A DNA stretch of 64,000 nt. Origin: Aliterella atlantica CENA595 (lineage in GTDB: Bacteria; Cyanobacteriota; Cyanobacteriia; Cyanobacteriales; Chroococcidiopsidaceae). Location of the stretch: positions 1-64,000 of the forward strand of contig NZ_JYON01000016.1 in the NCBI RefSeq assembly GCF_000952155.1. Direction: 5' to 3'. The position numbers and the translations under genes were made by a program. Positions 35,002 to 44,379 of the stretch are shown here, one piece after another; the stretch's first letter is position 1, and the number at the start of each line of letters is the position of its first letter. The notes under the pieces are model-generated. The model saw nothing but the letters and a program-made list of their open reading frames with translations, was not told where the DNA came from and ran no database searches.

Positions 35002-35691
35002 CTAAATAGGGGAAATTTTCTGACCGTGTCCGTACCATAAAGCATCAATAGTCACGAATTCATAACCGCGTTGCAGCAACAGGGGAATGAGGATTTTTGC
35101 CGTTTGGGCTACATCTTGACCGCCGCAAGCTCCATCATGCAAAACTATTGTCGAACCATTTTGTACTTGTTCTAACACGCGCTGAACTACAAGTTTAATT
35201 CCTGGTCTTACCCAATCTTCGGGGACAACACTCCACATTACAGACCGATATTGCCACTGATTTAGCAAATCTAGGGTTTGGGGTGTAAATAAGCCATTAG
35301 GCGGTCGTACGTCGCGTACAGACGTAGGATGCACGCCACAAGCTTGAGAGATAGCTTGCTGGGTAGATTCTAGACTTAACTTTAGTTCTGGTGGGGATAG
35401 AAGAGGAAAGGAGCGATGATCGTAGCCGTGAAGCCCGATCCAGTGTCCGCGATCGCTTACTGTTTTAGCGGTAGCTGGGGCGCGATTGACACAAGCACCC
35501 AACCAAAAAAAACTAGCTGGTATAGAGTAATAATCTAAAACTTTGAGCAGTTGGGGAGTATAAACTGGATGGGGACCATCATCAAAAGTTAGGGCAACTG
35601 CTTTAGTATGGGGATTACCAGACCACAGGCAATTGGGGAATGTTGGTTGTAAAATCCGGTAAAGGAGAGGAAAAAACGGAGCCAACTGCAT
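35002..35691 (-). CDS. Polysaccharide deacetylase (NodB/CE4 family)
   Basis: 229 residues from ATG 35691; an open TTG-started extension of 24 codons would overlap the divergent lipoprotein gene and is less likely. NodB motif 1 AVALTFDDGPHPVY holds the catalytic Asp and metal Asp; motif 2 GLHGYDHRSF gives the metal His pair; motif 3 RPPNGLF and motif 5 TIVLHDG complete the site. It removes N- or O-acetyl groups from cell-wall or exopolysaccharide. No strong signal peptide, although MQLAPFFPLLYRIL could anchor it. Divergent from the lipoprotein gene. Confidence 0.9.
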   Translation of the reverse strand: MQLAPFFPLLYRILQPTFPNCLWSGNPHTKAVALTFDDGPHPVYTPQLLKVLDYYSIPASFFWLGACVNRAPATAKTVSDRGHWIGLHGYDHRSFPLLSPPELKLSLESTQQAISQACGVHPTSVRDVRPPNGLFTPQTLDLLNQWQYRSVMWSVVPEDWVRPGIKLVVQRVLEQVQNGSTIVLHDGACGGQDVAQTAKILIPLLLQRGYEFVTIDALWYGHGQKISPI

Positions 35692-35746
35692 TTTGATATG
35701 TTTATAAATATTCAGTGCGATCGCATCTAACTTTAGCAATTTTTCA

Positions 35747-36271
35747 ATGAGTGAGACTGCCAAATTTAAAGTAGGGTCAATAGTGGTTAGTGGATTATGC
35801 GCGATCGCTCTTGCTAGTTGTTCTACCGTAACTACTACTGAGTATGAAGCAACAGCCCGAACTACTTATACATGGCAAGTTGAATATGCAACTAATCCTA
35901 GTAAAGATGGCTTAACTAGATTTGAAACTTTCGCGTCTGCATCTTTACTCAACCGTAACGGTATCAAGCCTGCAAACGCTGTTAAAGGTCCTGACGAACG
36001 AGGTTTGTGGTGGGGGGCTTTACCGCCAAGACCAAGTGTAGATGAAATCGAACAACGCCAAAAATTTGTCGAAAAACCTAGCACTCCACAGTTAATTAAA
36101 TCTGTAGACTACCAAATAAGTTATCAAGCAGGCGACGGGAAAAGAACTTTGCCAACCAACTATCAAGCCTATCGCCAAGTTGTCAAAGCCTATTCGCAAA
36201 AATTACCCCTGCAGCTAACTTTAGGAGTAAATGACAATACTGTAGAAAAAGCTGAAGTTAAAATTAATTAA
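35747..36271 (+). CDS. Putative lipoprotein of unknown function
   Basis: 174 residues with a lipobox at the end of a signal helix (VVSGLCAIALASC, Cys about 24), so probably lipid-anchored. The mature part is soluble, with RTTYTWQVEYATNP and a central Pro/Trp region (GLWWGALPPRPS). No family recognised. Converges with the next gene, sharing 4 nt at the stops. Confidence 0.75.
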   Translation: MSETAKFKVGSIVVSGLCAIALASCSTVTTTEYEATARTTYTWQVEYATNPSKDGLTRFETFASASLLNRNGIKPANAVKGPDERGLWWGALPPRPSVDEIEQRQKFVEKPSTPQLIKSVDYQISYQAGDGKRTLPTNYQAYRQVVKAYSQKLPLQLTLGVNDNTVEKAEVKIN

Positions 36272-37038
36272 GCTTCAACTTTTTGCTTGGTAGCAACTTT
36301 AGGACGCTTTAGAGCAGGCAATTTATCTAAAGGCTGCTGTTCTGCTGGTGCTAAAACTTGGAGACTATCAAAAGCTGCTTCTCTAATTACTGATTCTTGT
36401 TCTCTAATCAGAAGTAATTGCAAGTATTCGGCAACTGCACTAGGGCTATAAACTTCTTGGCGGGTACGCTTAATCGCGCGCGGTAGTCGTCTCACGGCAA
36501 TTAAACGCTTCAATGAGTCTGTACTGCTAAGGTCTTTTAATAATTGCTCTAACTGGCTTTCTTGATGGTTAGCTTGCCAACCAAGGATTTGCCACACCAA
36601 CAAAATTAGCACTGTTAAAGTGCCTAAGCCTTGTAAAATTGCTCCCGCAGCTATCCAGTGACTATCTGCATCTAGCCAGATTGAAGCTGACATATAAGTG
36701 CTAACTGTCGCCACGCCGCCGCTAATAGCTGCTAAAGTAAATTGGCGATGGGGAGTATTAAGCGAATTACGCATATCTGCTACTAGCGCGTTCCAGTCCC
36801 ATTCGTGCATCACGTACACTACAGACATCACGATCGCACCTATTGCTGTAGCTAGTAACAACTTCCAATTCCAAATCAGCATTGCTATAGTCAAAGCTGC
36901 GATCCCAAGCCATCCGCCTGGTCCTTGAAAGCGTTGCAAAACCTGGGACTTAAGCTTAATATTCTGCCCTTTTTGCTGCGGCAAGCTCTCAATAATTGTA
37001 GTGTTGATATACTGCTGCCACCAAGACCTTGATGCCAC
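36268..37038 (-). CDS. Membrane protein with armadillo/HEAT-like C-terminal part
   Basis: 256 residues, GTG start. Three or four hydrophobic segments between about 35 and 150 (WLGIAALTIAMLIWNWKLLL, FTLAAISGGVATVSTYMSA, LQGLGTLTVLILLVWQIL) are followed by a helical C-terminal part with HEAT-like pairs (LKRLIAVRRLPRAI, YLQLLLIREQESVIREAAFD). This matches the conserved cyanobacterial proteins annotated as armadillo-type fold. Function unknown. Shares 4 nt with the convergent lipoprotein gene. Confidence 0.7.
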   Translation of the reverse strand: MASRSWWQQYINTTIIESLPQQKGQNIKLKSQVLQRFQGPGGWLGIAALTIAMLIWNWKLLLATAIGAIVMSVVYVMHEWDWNALVADMRNSLNTPHRQFTLAAISGGVATVSTYMSASIWLDADSHWIAAGAILQGLGTLTVLILLVWQILGWQANHQESQLEQLLKDLSSTDSLKRLIAVRRLPRAIKRTRQEVYSPSAVAEYLQLLLIREQESVIREAAFDSLQVLAPAEQQPLDKLPALKRPKVATKQKVEA

Positions 37039-37188
37039 GATAATTACCTACTGAATGCGAAACTACACTATTACTAAATTTTTTTAAATTTTACCCAATC
37101 ATCGGCATATATTTCTTTTAGTTGAATCCTGCCGCTACTAAAATCGCTAATTATAGAACCAAGAGTCAATAATCTGTGAGGTGTATTA

Positions 37189-38082
37189 ATGTTTCAGCCG
37201 CTCGGATTTGAGCAAAATTCTGTCACCACCTCGTTAGGCAGAATGGTATATTATACTGCGGCGAGTCAGCCTTGGATAAGCGATCGCCCTGCAGATTTAG
37301 AAACCTTAGTATTTTTACACGGCTTTGGCGGCGGTTCGTCTGCTTATGAGTGGTCGAAGGTTTATCCAGCTTTTGCTAGCGAATATCGAATTATCGCACC
37401 CGATTTAATTGGCTGGGGTCGTTCCGCCCATCCCGAACGCAATTACCAAATTGAAGATTATTTGACAACTATTGGCGAATTTTTGACACAAACTTGCAAT
37501 GGTGCAGTTACAGTTATCGCTTCATCTCTAACTGCGGCTTTTACAATTAGGTTAGCAGGCGATCGCCCTGAGTTATTTAAGTCGCTAATTGTCACCACAC
37601 CCGCAGGACTCTCAGATTTTGGCGAAGATTACTCGCGAAGCTTCTTTGCTCAAATAATTAGTACGCCAATTCTCGACCGCTTGCTTTACAGTGCTGGTGT
37701 TGCTACCAGTAACGGCATTCGCAGCTTTCTAGAACAGCGCCAATTTGCCCAGCCCAACCGTATTTATCCAGAAATTGTCGAAGCTTACTTAGAATCGGCA
37801 AAACAACCAAATGCTGAATACGCCGCTTTAGCTTTTGTGCGCGGCGATTTGTGTTTCGATTTAGCTGCTTACATTCCCAAGCTAACTACTCCCACAGCAA
37901 TTATTTGGGGGCAAAAGTCTCAGTTTACAGGTCCAGAAATTGGTCGGCGCTTTGCTAGCATGAATCCCCAAGCTATTAAAGTATTTCAACAGCTAGAGGA
38001 TGTAGGACTAACACCCCAATTAGAACTTCCAGCCGTAACTATTGGCTTAATTAGGCAATTTTTGCCGTTACTGACTAGATAA
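37189..38082 (+). CDS. Alpha/beta hydrolase with atypical nucleophile elbow
   Basis: 297 residues. HGFGGGSSAYEW gives the oxyanion-hole HGFGG, PDLIGWGRSAHPERNY the next loop. Where the family has G-x-S-x-G the sequence reads VIASSLTAAFTIR, so Ser is kept but both Gly are Ala/Thr. WGQKSQFTGPE is the usual Asp loop position but lacks a clear Asp, and the late His is not evident (VGLTPQLELPA). It may therefore be a non-catalytic or altered member. ATG with GAGG upstream. Role unknown. Confidence 0.8.
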   Translation: MFQPLGFEQNSVTTSLGRMVYYTAASQPWISDRPADLETLVFLHGFGGGSSAYEWSKVYPAFASEYRIIAPDLIGWGRSAHPERNYQIEDYLTTIGEFLTQTCNGAVTVIASSLTAAFTIRLAGDRPELFKSLIVTTPAGLSDFGEDYSRSFFAQIISTPILDRLLYSAGVATSNGIRSFLEQRQFAQPNRIYPEIVEAYLESAKQPNAEYAALAFVRGDLCFDLAAYIPKLTTPTAIIWGQKSQFTGPEIGRRFASMNPQAIKVFQQLEDVGLTPQLELPAVTIGLIRQFLPLLTR

Positions 38083-38106
38083 TTCGTAATTCGTAATTCG
38101 TAATTT
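38081..38106. repeat. AATTCGT tandem repeat
   Basis: Three AATTCGT units directly after the hydrolase gene. The same unit in opposite orientation lies at 51653-51674 (AATTACG units). A common cyanobacterial intergenic repeat. Confidence 0.7.
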
Positions 38107-38171
38107 ATGGTTTCAAGCCAAGCTCGCGCCCTGACTTTAGTCATGGGGTAACAAGGCGCTTTCTTCGCGCC

Positions 38172-38714
38172 TTAAGCTCGTTTATCGTTTTCGACGCGGA
38201 CATCAATCACTGTGGCATTGAAATTGTAGTTAAACCCTTCTAATTCAATTGGGTTGCCAATTTTGAGTTTGCTATTACCCACAACAGGTCCATCTGGTCT
38301 AATCGTTGCTTTGCCACCTAAAGTTAACAGAATATCTGTACTAAATTGGTTTGGTCTTGGATCTGTAAATTCTTTAAGAGTTCCATCTGGTTGAGGTACT
38401 AGCATAGTTCTAGGTAACTGCTGGACTGATTTGATGTCTAAGCTACCGTGAGGTTGATTGCGGATAATAACGTTGGTTTTGCCACCTTTTTTAAAGCCGT
38501 TGTCAAATAACTGTTCGGGGTCGCGGACATTTAAACCGCGCACGATTAAATCAACCTCTACAGGTTTGACAACATTATTGACCTGAGCAACAGAACCAGA
38601 AGTCCCAGGATAGAAGAAAATGCCAATCAAGACAAGTAATATTACTAAAGCAGCGCCCAAATCGAGTAAGTTTATTTTCCCGAACAAACGACCTTGAGAA
38701 TCCAAAATAGCCAT
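38172..38714 (-). CDS. DUF4330 domain protein, membrane-anchored
   Basis: 180 residues of the cyanobacterial DUF4330 family. Starts MAILDSQGRLFGKINLLDLG, followed by one membrane helix (ALVILLVLIGIFFYPG) and a beta-rich exported domain (KPVEVDLIVRGLNV, GGKTNVIIRNQPHG, GGKATIRPDGPVVG). Probably faces the periplasm or lumen. Function not established for the family. Monocistronic. Confidence 0.85.
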   Translation of the reverse strand: MAILDSQGRLFGKINLLDLGAALVILLVLIGIFFYPGTSGSVAQVNNVVKPVEVDLIVRGLNVRDPEQLFDNGFKKGGKTNVIIRNQPHGSLDIKSVQQLPRTMLVPQPDGTLKEFTDPRPNQFSTDILLTLGGKATIRPDGPVVGNSKLKIGNPIELEGFNYNFNATVIDVRVENDKRA

Positions 38715-38979
38715 GAGAATTTTGAAATAGCAGCAATTAAAAGGTAGGGGGTAAGGGGCATTTTGGCAAGAGGCAAAATTCTCTGTGTACTACCTTTGGT
38801 AGTCTGTATCTGTGCCAAAAGGCGATCGCCTCACGTTTGCTTACTTTAGCTAAATCTGCGGGTGTAGGAGCAGGTAAGGGAAAATCAAGGTAAAGATGCA
38901 ACATCTAACGTCCAAAATTCGTCACGATTTCAGTGGCGACTATTTTTACTCTGACGATTTCAATTAAAATCTTGTTGTT

Positions 38980-39822
38980 ATGGCAAAATTTTCCGTTCGT
39001 TTGCGCCGTTCGCGCCGTTTGTTTTATCCTTTAATCTCGGTAGTAGTAGCGCTGGGGATTACGGCAAATTCGCTGTTGCCAGTACAAGCACTTCCTGTAT
39101 TGGATTTGTTCCGTCAAGGGGTACAGATATTTCAACTATCGAATGTTTCCGATAAACAAGAAGTTGAACTTGGCAAACAAATTAATCAACAGCTAGTTAG
39201 CAGTGAAGTCAAACTTTACCGCAATCGGGATGTAAATAACTATGTCAATGAAATTGGTCAGCGTCTAGCCAGAACTAGCGATCGCCCTAATCTGCCTTTT
39301 ACTTTCCAAGTGGTAGACGATAAGGCTGTTAATGCTTTTGCGACAGCAGGCGGTTACGTTTACGTCAACACAGGCTTGATTGAAGAAGCAGACAACGAAG
39401 CTGAACTCGCTAGCGTTATGGCTCACGAAATCGGTCATATTACTGGCAAGCATTTGGTAGAACAGATGCGCCGCACAGCGATCGCTCAAGGAGTTTCTCA
39501 AGTTGCTGGTTTAGATCGCAATGCTGCTGTGCAAATTGGTGTAGAGTTGGCACTGCGCCGCCCGCGCAGCCGTCAGGCAGAGTTACAAGCAGACCGCAGC
39601 GGACTGAGAAATTTGGGACGTGCTGGTTACGCCCAATCGGCAATGATTTCGTTTATGAAAAAGCTTTTAGGCTCTGGTTCGCCGCCTGAGATATTAAGCA
39701 CTCACCCAGCAACTAGCAATCGGATTGCGGCGCTGCAAAGCCAGATTGACCCGAAACGGGCAAATGTAGGTATGGGTCTAGATCGCAATGCTTATCAGGC
39801 ACAAATTCGCCCTCTTAGCTAA
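38980..39822 (+). CDS. M48 family metallopeptidase, exported
   Basis: 280 residues. A signal peptide (LFYPLISVVVALGITANSLL, cut near VQA-LP) is followed by the catalytic domain with zinc motif VMAHEIGHITGKH (about 146-158) and a third ligand Glu in RQAELQADRSG. The N-terminal part (SDKQEVELGKQINQQL, YVNEIGQRLARTSD, VNAFATAGGYVYVNTGL) is typical of BepA/LoiP-like M48 proteases of the periplasm, which act in outer-membrane protein quality control. No TPR tail, so it is closer to LoiP than BepA. Confidence 0.92.
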   Translation: MAKFSVRLRRSRRLFYPLISVVVALGITANSLLPVQALPVLDLFRQGVQIFQLSNVSDKQEVELGKQINQQLVSSEVKLYRNRDVNNYVNEIGQRLARTSDRPNLPFTFQVVDDKAVNAFATAGGYVYVNTGLIEEADNEAELASVMAHEIGHITGKHLVEQMRRTAIAQGVSQVAGLDRNAAVQIGVELALRRPRSRQAELQADRSGLRNLGRAGYAQSAMISFMKKLLGSGSPPEILSTHPATSNRIAALQSQIDPKRANVGMGLDRNAYQAQIRPLS

Positions 39823-39840
39823 ATTTTTGGTATGGCAGTA

Positions 39841-39871
39841 GGTTAAAGGGCGATCGCCCTTTAACCTTTTT
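39841..39871 (+). terminator. 26-bp perfect HIP1-centred palindrome with T-run, terminator of the M48 gene
   Basis: GGTTAAAGGGCGA followed directly by its complement (39841-39866) and then TTTTT. The stem grows outward from GCGATCGC exactly as at 776-799. Confidence 0.6.
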
Positions 39872-39924
39872 CATGGGCTGACGTATCGTTTTTTATATGC
39901 TTTTGAGCTTAACTGAATAAATAA

Positions 39925-40671
39925 TTAACGACGTTTAATTTTAGTAGGTTCAATAGCTGTAACTGCTGATTCTAGATTTACAATTCGCGCCTTTTGCTGC
40001 TGAATGTTGAATTGATACACTTGGTTATTTGTCAGATCCAAGCCTGTCAACCAGCCGCTTTTAGGATGATACGCTCCTGTATCTATATCAATCCACCCTT
40101 GTCCTTGAGCAAGCTTGCCAGGGGTTACGCCTGGTAAGGTAAAAGTGATGGTATGACCGATAATTATCACTTTATCGCTGAAATAAGGCTTTTCCATGCT
40201 GTGAAATTCATCGCGCACCCAGCAAAGTTGATCGGAAGTTTGCTCTGCAAAAGGTATGCGCGGATCTATGCCTGCATGGACTAGCCAATAGTCTCCTAAA
40301 TCTAAGTAAGTAGGTAAATTTTGCATCCATTCCAAATGTTCTTGAGGAATGGTGGAATCTGGATAACTAGAAATTGTAGCGTAGCCACCGCTATACAACC
40401 AAGATTGCTGAACGTGGGCTGCCATTGCGCCGCCACCAATTACATCTAGTAGCATCTGCTCGTGATTGCCTAAAATACAGGGGTACGCATTTTTTTGGAC
40501 AAAATCTACCACTTGACAGCTTTGCGGTCCTCGGTCGATCAGATCGCCGATAAAATAAACTTCATCATCGCCGCCAGGGGCGATCGCTTCTAATAATCCC
40601 ATTAAGCCGTTATAGTGACCGTGAACATCCCCAATCACAATGCGACGATGGCTCCTATCCCTCATTACCAA
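39925..40671 (-). CDS. Metallophosphatase of the serine/threonine phosphatase (PPP) superfamily
   Basis: 248 residues. The three metal-binding motifs are intact: GDVHGHYNG, GDLIDRGPQS and GNHEQML, with later His ligands in IIGHTITF and WIDIDTGAY. This order matches bacterial PPP/PrpE-like and ApaH-like enzymes. Cytosolic. Could be a protein phosphatase or a dinucleoside polyphosphate hydrolase; sequence alone does not decide. Monocistronic. Confidence 0.88.
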   Translation of the reverse strand: MVMRDRSHRRIVIGDVHGHYNGLMGLLEAIAPGGDDEVYFIGDLIDRGPQSCQVVDFVQKNAYPCILGNHEQMLLDVIGGGAMAAHVQQSWLYSGGYATISSYPDSTIPQEHLEWMQNLPTYLDLGDYWLVHAGIDPRIPFAEQTSDQLCWVRDEFHSMEKPYFSDKVIIIGHTITFTLPGVTPGKLAQGQGWIDIDTGAYHPKSGWLTGLDLTNNQVYQFNIQQQKARIVNLESAVTAIEPTKIKRR

Positions 40672-40822
40672 TAAATCCTTATTGTTTAAAATTACTGAAA
40701 TACCTCTTCTACTACAGCCTATTTAGGCTTTGTCTTTAAATAGCTCAAGCATCTCTACTTTCAATTGTAGTTCTGACTTAATAATTTGATACAAAATTTT
40801 TAATTGCCAAAAACCCATAAAT

Positions 40823-41422
40823 ATGCTTAGTTCCTCCACAGCAAGAATTGATGTATTAAAACAACCGACAAGACAAGATTGGGTAGAGCAGGCGATCGCA
40901 AATATGGACGTTATCTTGCTAGATCATTCCCATTGCGAGCGCAAAGCCGCAGGTGTTGCCTTAAATTTAATGTTTCGTTACCCCTCTAACACTGCATTAG
41001 TCCGCAAACTAACAGCGATCGCCCGTGAAGAACTCGAACACTTCGAGCAGGTAAATCAATGGCTCGAACGCCTGGGTATTCCTCTAGGGTTTCTCTCTTC
41101 ACCTCCCTACGGCGCAGGCTTAAAAGCTCAAATTCGCCACCAAGAGCCAAATCGCTTATTAGATTCTTTGCTAGTTTCTGGTTTAATTGAAGCACGCAGT
41201 CACGAGCGGTTAGGATTATTAGCCGAATATTGTTCTCTGCCAGAATTAGCCCAATTTTATCGCGGCTTAATGGTATCTGAGGCACGTCACTACGGTATAT
41301 ATTGGCTGCTAGCCGAAACCTATTTTGACAGTAAAGTTGTCAGTCAACGTCGAGAAGAATTAGCAATTGTCGAAAGCGATTTATTGTCAGCATTACATCC
41401 CGAACCAAGGATACATAGTTAG
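40823..41422 (+). CDS. miaE: tRNA-(ms2io6A)-hydroxylase MiaE
   Basis: Diiron monooxygenase that hydroxylates the isopentenyl chain on tRNA A37. 199 residues, normal length. Ferritin-like four-helix bundle with ligands visible in ILLDHSHCERKAAG, AREELEHFEQV, LIEARSHERLG and VSEARHYGIY. It acts after MiaA (partly encoded at the window start) and MiaB (not here). Monocistronic; clear ATG. Confidence 0.94.
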   Translation: MLSSSTARIDVLKQPTRQDWVEQAIANMDVILLDHSHCERKAAGVALNLMFRYPSNTALVRKLTAIAREELEHFEQVNQWLERLGIPLGFLSSPPYGAGLKAQIRHQEPNRLLDSLLVSGLIEARSHERLGLLAEYCSLPELAQFYRGLMVSEARHYGIYWLLAETYFDSKVVSQRREELAIVESDLLSALHPEPRIHS

Positions 41423-41543
41423 CAGCAAACGCCACCCCATTCAGGAAAATAATGTAGAGACGTAGCAGTGCTACATCTAAAAATCGCCACCACCGCCACG
41501 TCTAAAAACCGCCAATCAATAGAACAAGAGAATTATTGCCGAA

Positions 41544-42038
41544 ATGTTACCCGCAATTAAGGCTAAATATCAAGATTTTGTAATTCGGGATTGGCAAAAG
41601 CGCGATCGCACTGAATCCGCCAGCGTAATTTCTACTGTACTTGCAGAATACGGTTTGGCTTGGGAACCTACTGGTGCAGATGAAGATGTATTAGAAGTAG
41701 AAAAATATTATTTGACTGCTGGGGGTGAATTTTGGGTCATTGAGCAGCAAAATCGCATTGTTGGTACGGGCGCTTATTACCCAATTAAACGCGGCAGGAA
41801 TGCTGTAGAGATTCGGAAAATGTACCTTTTGCCAGCAGTAAGAGGCATGGGATTGGGCAAGTATTTACTGCAACAACTTGAAAGCGCGATCGCCCTGCAA
41901 GGATATCAGCAAATTTGGATTGAAACCGCTAGCGTTTTGGCTGAGGCAGTCAAACTCTATGAAACTAGCGGTTATCAACCAGCAACAGGAGTAGAAACGG
42001 CAAGATGCGATCGCGTTTATCTAAAAAGCATCTTGTAA
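41544..42038 (+). CDS. GNAT family N-acetyltransferase
   Basis: 164 residues with the GNAT acetyl-CoA site in [20 protein letters not shown] (Arg/Gly pyrophosphate loop) and the C-terminal [11 protein letters not shown] strand. The N-terminal part ([20 protein letters not shown]) fits small-molecule acetyltransferases. Acceptor unknown. Its 3' end overlaps ndhJ, convergent, by 18 nt. Confidence 0.9.
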   Translation: MLPAIKAKYQDFVIRDWQKRDRTESASVISTVLAEYGLAWEPTGADEDVLEVEKYYLTAGGEFWVIEQQNRIVGTGAYYPIKRGRNAVEIRKMYLLPAVRGMGLGKYLLQQLESAIALQGYQQIWIETASVLAEAVKLYETSGYQPATGVETARCDRVYLKSIL

Positions 42039-42563
42039 TTCGTAGAAGTCAGGCGAGATATAATCTTTTCTCAAGGGCCAACCTACCCAATCTTCAGGCA
42101 TCAAGATTCGCTTCAAATTTGGGTGTCCTTCATAGATGATGCCGTACATATCAAACGATTCTCGCTCTTGAAAGTCGGCAGTTTTCCAAATCCAATACAC
42201 CGATGGCACTCTAGGATCTTCTCGCGGTAAGAATACTTTTACTCTTACTTCTTCTGGGCGATCGGCGTTATCGCTGACTTTAATTAAGTGATAGACGCTG
42301 ACCAAATCTTGCCCTGGTCCTAAATCGTAACCACATTGGAATTGAAGGTAGTTAAAGCCATAAGCATACAAAGCTGTAGCTATAGGTAACAAAACTTGGC
42401 GATCGACTTTGATGATTTCTGTACCCCTGCGATCTGGGGCGATCGCTTCGTTTGCAAAGCCATTGTCTGTCAACCACTTAGAAACCTTACCAGCTTCAAC
42501 TATCTGCGATTCTGCGGTCGGTGTTGACTCTGGTTTTTGTTCGGGTGAAGATGCTTCAGTCAC
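42021..42563 (-). CDS. ndhJ: NDH-1 subunit J
   Basis: 180 residues, the 30-kDa peripheral-arm subunit of photosynthetic NDH-1, which takes electrons from ferredoxin into plastoquinone for cyclic flow, respiration and CO2 uptake. Conserved end of the family is seen in [26 protein letters not shown]-type segment ([19 protein letters not shown]) and [16 protein letters not shown] start, overlapping ndhK by 8 nt. Last gene of ndhC-ndhK-ndhJ. The first 25 residues are a variable Pro/Ser/Glu-rich extension. Confidence 0.96.
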   Translation of the reverse strand: MTEASSPEQKPESTPTAESQIVEAGKVSKWLTDNGFANEAIAPDRRGTEIIKVDRQVLLPIATALYAYGFNYLQFQCGYDLGPGQDLVSVYHLIKVSDNADRPEEVRVKVFLPREDPRVPSVYWIWKTADFQERESFDMYGIIYEGHPNLKRILMPEDWVGWPLRKDYISPDFYELQDAF

Positions 42564-43281
42564 GCTTAATCGGCTCCTTTTCGGTTGCTTGCAATGCTGG
42601 GGCGATAGGCATTCCCATTGCTTCGCTCAACTCTTTGGGGGCAGAGGTACGAGTTTCTGACTGCAAGTATTTTCCAGTCAAAACTGACTCTGCTGCTTTC
42701 ATGTTGTGCGTAGTGCTGTAGTAGCGATGAGTTTGAGCAATTTGACCGCGCTCTTGAATTGAATCATTGCTAATTTTTTTCCGCAATTTGATAATCGCGT
42801 CAATAATTGCTTCAGGACGAGGCGGGCAACCAGGCAAATATACGTCTACAGGAATTAGCTTGTCTACGCCTCTAACAGCCGTAGGCGAATCGACGCTAAA
42901 CATCCCCCCAGTAATCGTGCAAGCTCCCATCGCAATTACATATTTGGGATCTGGCATTTGTTCGTAAAGACGCACCAATTGGGGAGCCATCTTCATCGTA
43001 ATTGTGCCAGCAGTAATGATTAGATCGGCTTGGCGGGGGCTAGAACGAGGAATTAGCCCAAATCGGTCAAAATCAAACCTAGAACCGATTAAAGCCGCAA
43101 ATTCGATAAAGCAACAAGCCGTACCAAATAGCAAGGGCCACAAACTAGAAAGTTTAGACCAGTTGTAGAGGTCATCAACAGTTGTAAGGATGACGTTTTC
43201 TGAGAGATCTTGAGTAACTGTAGGTCGCTCAATGGGGTTGATAATTCGCTCTTGTGAGTTTAGGTTAGAATTTACGACCAT
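42556..43281 (-). CDS. ndhK: NDH-1 subunit K (N2 iron-sulfur subunit)
   Basis: 241 residues. Ligates the terminal 4Fe-4S cluster N2: Cys pair in [12 protein letters not shown], then ACTITGGMF and [10 protein letters not shown]. The C-terminal 70 residues after the core are the cyanobacterial extension. Overlaps ndhC by 10 nt and ndhJ by 8 nt, so the three are translated together. Membrane-associated part of the thylakoid NDH-1 arm. Confidence 0.97.
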   Translation of the reverse strand: MVVNSNLNSQERIINPIERPTVTQDLSENVILTTVDDLYNWSKLSSLWPLLFGTACCFIEFAALIGSRFDFDRFGLIPRSSPRQADLIITAGTITMKMAPQLVRLYEQMPDPKYVIAMGACTITGGMFSVDSPTAVRGVDKLIPVDVYLPGCPPRPEAIIDAIIKLRKKISNDSIQERGQIAQTHRYYSTTHNMKAAESVLTGKYLQSETRTSAPKELSEAMGMPIAPALQATEKEPIKRD

Positions 43282-43634
43282 TCCAAAGCTCCTTTACGCC
43301 ATGCGTAGACTAGGGCAATAACAAGAATTGCAATAAAAATCAGGGCTTCAACAAATGCCAGTAGTCCGAGGCGATGGAAGGCGACAGCCCAAGGATAAAG
43401 GAACACTGTTTCCACGTCGAAGATGACGAAAACCAGTGCAAACATATAGTAACGGATGTTGAACTGAATCCAAGCGCCGCCAATGGGTTCCATCCCAGAT
43501 TCATAGGTAGTGCGTCGTTCTGGGCTACGACCACTAGGGCGGAGAAGTTTAGAAGCTGAAAGCGCTAAGGCAGGGACTAGGCTACAAACTATGATGAAGC
43601 CTAGTAAATATTCATAACCACTGAGGACAAACAC
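43272..43634 (-). CDS. ndhC: NDH-1 subunit 3
   Basis: 120 residues, three membrane helices, first gene of ndhCKJ. Starts GTG, supported by family sequence [13 protein letters not shown]. The conserved loop [20 protein letters not shown] near the quinone site and [15 protein letters not shown] are present. Divergent from rubA across a 291-nt spacer. Confidence 0.97.
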   Translation of the reverse strand: MFVLSGYEYLLGFIIVCSLVPALALSASKLLRPSGRSPERRTTYESGMEPIGGAWIQFNIRYYMFALVFVIFDVETVFLYPWAVAFHRLGLLAFVEALIFIAILVIALVYAWRKGALEWS

Positions 43635-43925
43635 TTATAACTACCGCTCTTACTTGTAAATACTTTTGTTACTTACTTTTACAGTATATCGATTTGCTTG
43701 TCACCACAGTTTTATTTAGCTTGATTTGATTAGACTTTGGTATCTATAGATAGTTTCGATAGGAGAGATTGGAGATAAGGAGAGGGGGAGAGATGGGAAA
43801 ATTAGCTTACTTGTCCTCCTTGTCTACTTGGTTTCTTTCACTTAATAGATATTGGGGAAAGCGATCGCGTGTGTCATAATTTGTAACAGATATTTTAAGA
43901 TTGCCATCCAACCTACTTTACTGTC
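43635..43925. promoter_or_regulatory. Divergent promoter region ndhC/rubA with purine-rich low-complexity run
   Basis: No gene. A GA-rich stretch (about 43760-43797) followed by its pyrimidine counterpart near 43815-43835 could form a weak hairpin. Promoters for both directions must lie here; I cannot assign boxes. Confidence 0.4.
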
Positions 43926-44261
43926 ATGAGCGAACCAGCCGTTGAAACCGAAGAGCTAGACCGCTATGAATGTCGTGCCTGTGGCTACATTTACGAACCA
44001 GAACGGGGCGATAGCAAGCACCCTGTTGCCCCAGGAACGCCGTTTGCCCAATTACCGTCTTCTTGGCGGTGTCCAGTTTGTGGGGTCAGAACTTCTCAAT
44101 TTGAGAATATTGGTCCGCAAGGCAAAGCATCGGGCTTTCAAGAAAATCTTGGCTATGGCTTAGGAGTCAATAAATTAACGCCGACGCAAAAGAATTTATT
44201 GATCTTTGGTGGGTTAGCAATCGGCTTTATATTTTTCCTCAGCTTGTACGGGTTGCAATAG
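43926..44261 (+). CDS. rubA: Membrane-anchored rubredoxin RubA
   Basis: 111 residues. Rubredoxin domain with iron-binding Cys pairs in YECRACGYIYEPERG and WRCPVCGV, and a C-terminal membrane helix (LLIFGGLAIGFIFFLSLYGL). RubA is needed for photosystem II (and in some species photosystem I) assembly in the thylakoid; it is always found before ycf48 and psbEFLJ in cyanobacteria (known), as here. Confidence 0.96.
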   Translation: MSEPAVETEELDRYECRACGYIYEPERGDSKHPVAPGTPFAQLPSSWRCPVCGVRTSQFENIGPQGKASGFQENLGYGLGVNKLTPTQKNLLIFGGLAIGFIFFLSLYGLQ

Positions 44262-44379
44262 CTATCTTTTACGTGGTAAGTAGAGCTAGAACTCTTTATA
44301 CCTGCGGTAATGTTGGGCTGGAATTATTAGTTACCGTAAATGGCGATCGCTTTTTCTTCAGTAAATTTGACACACAATA

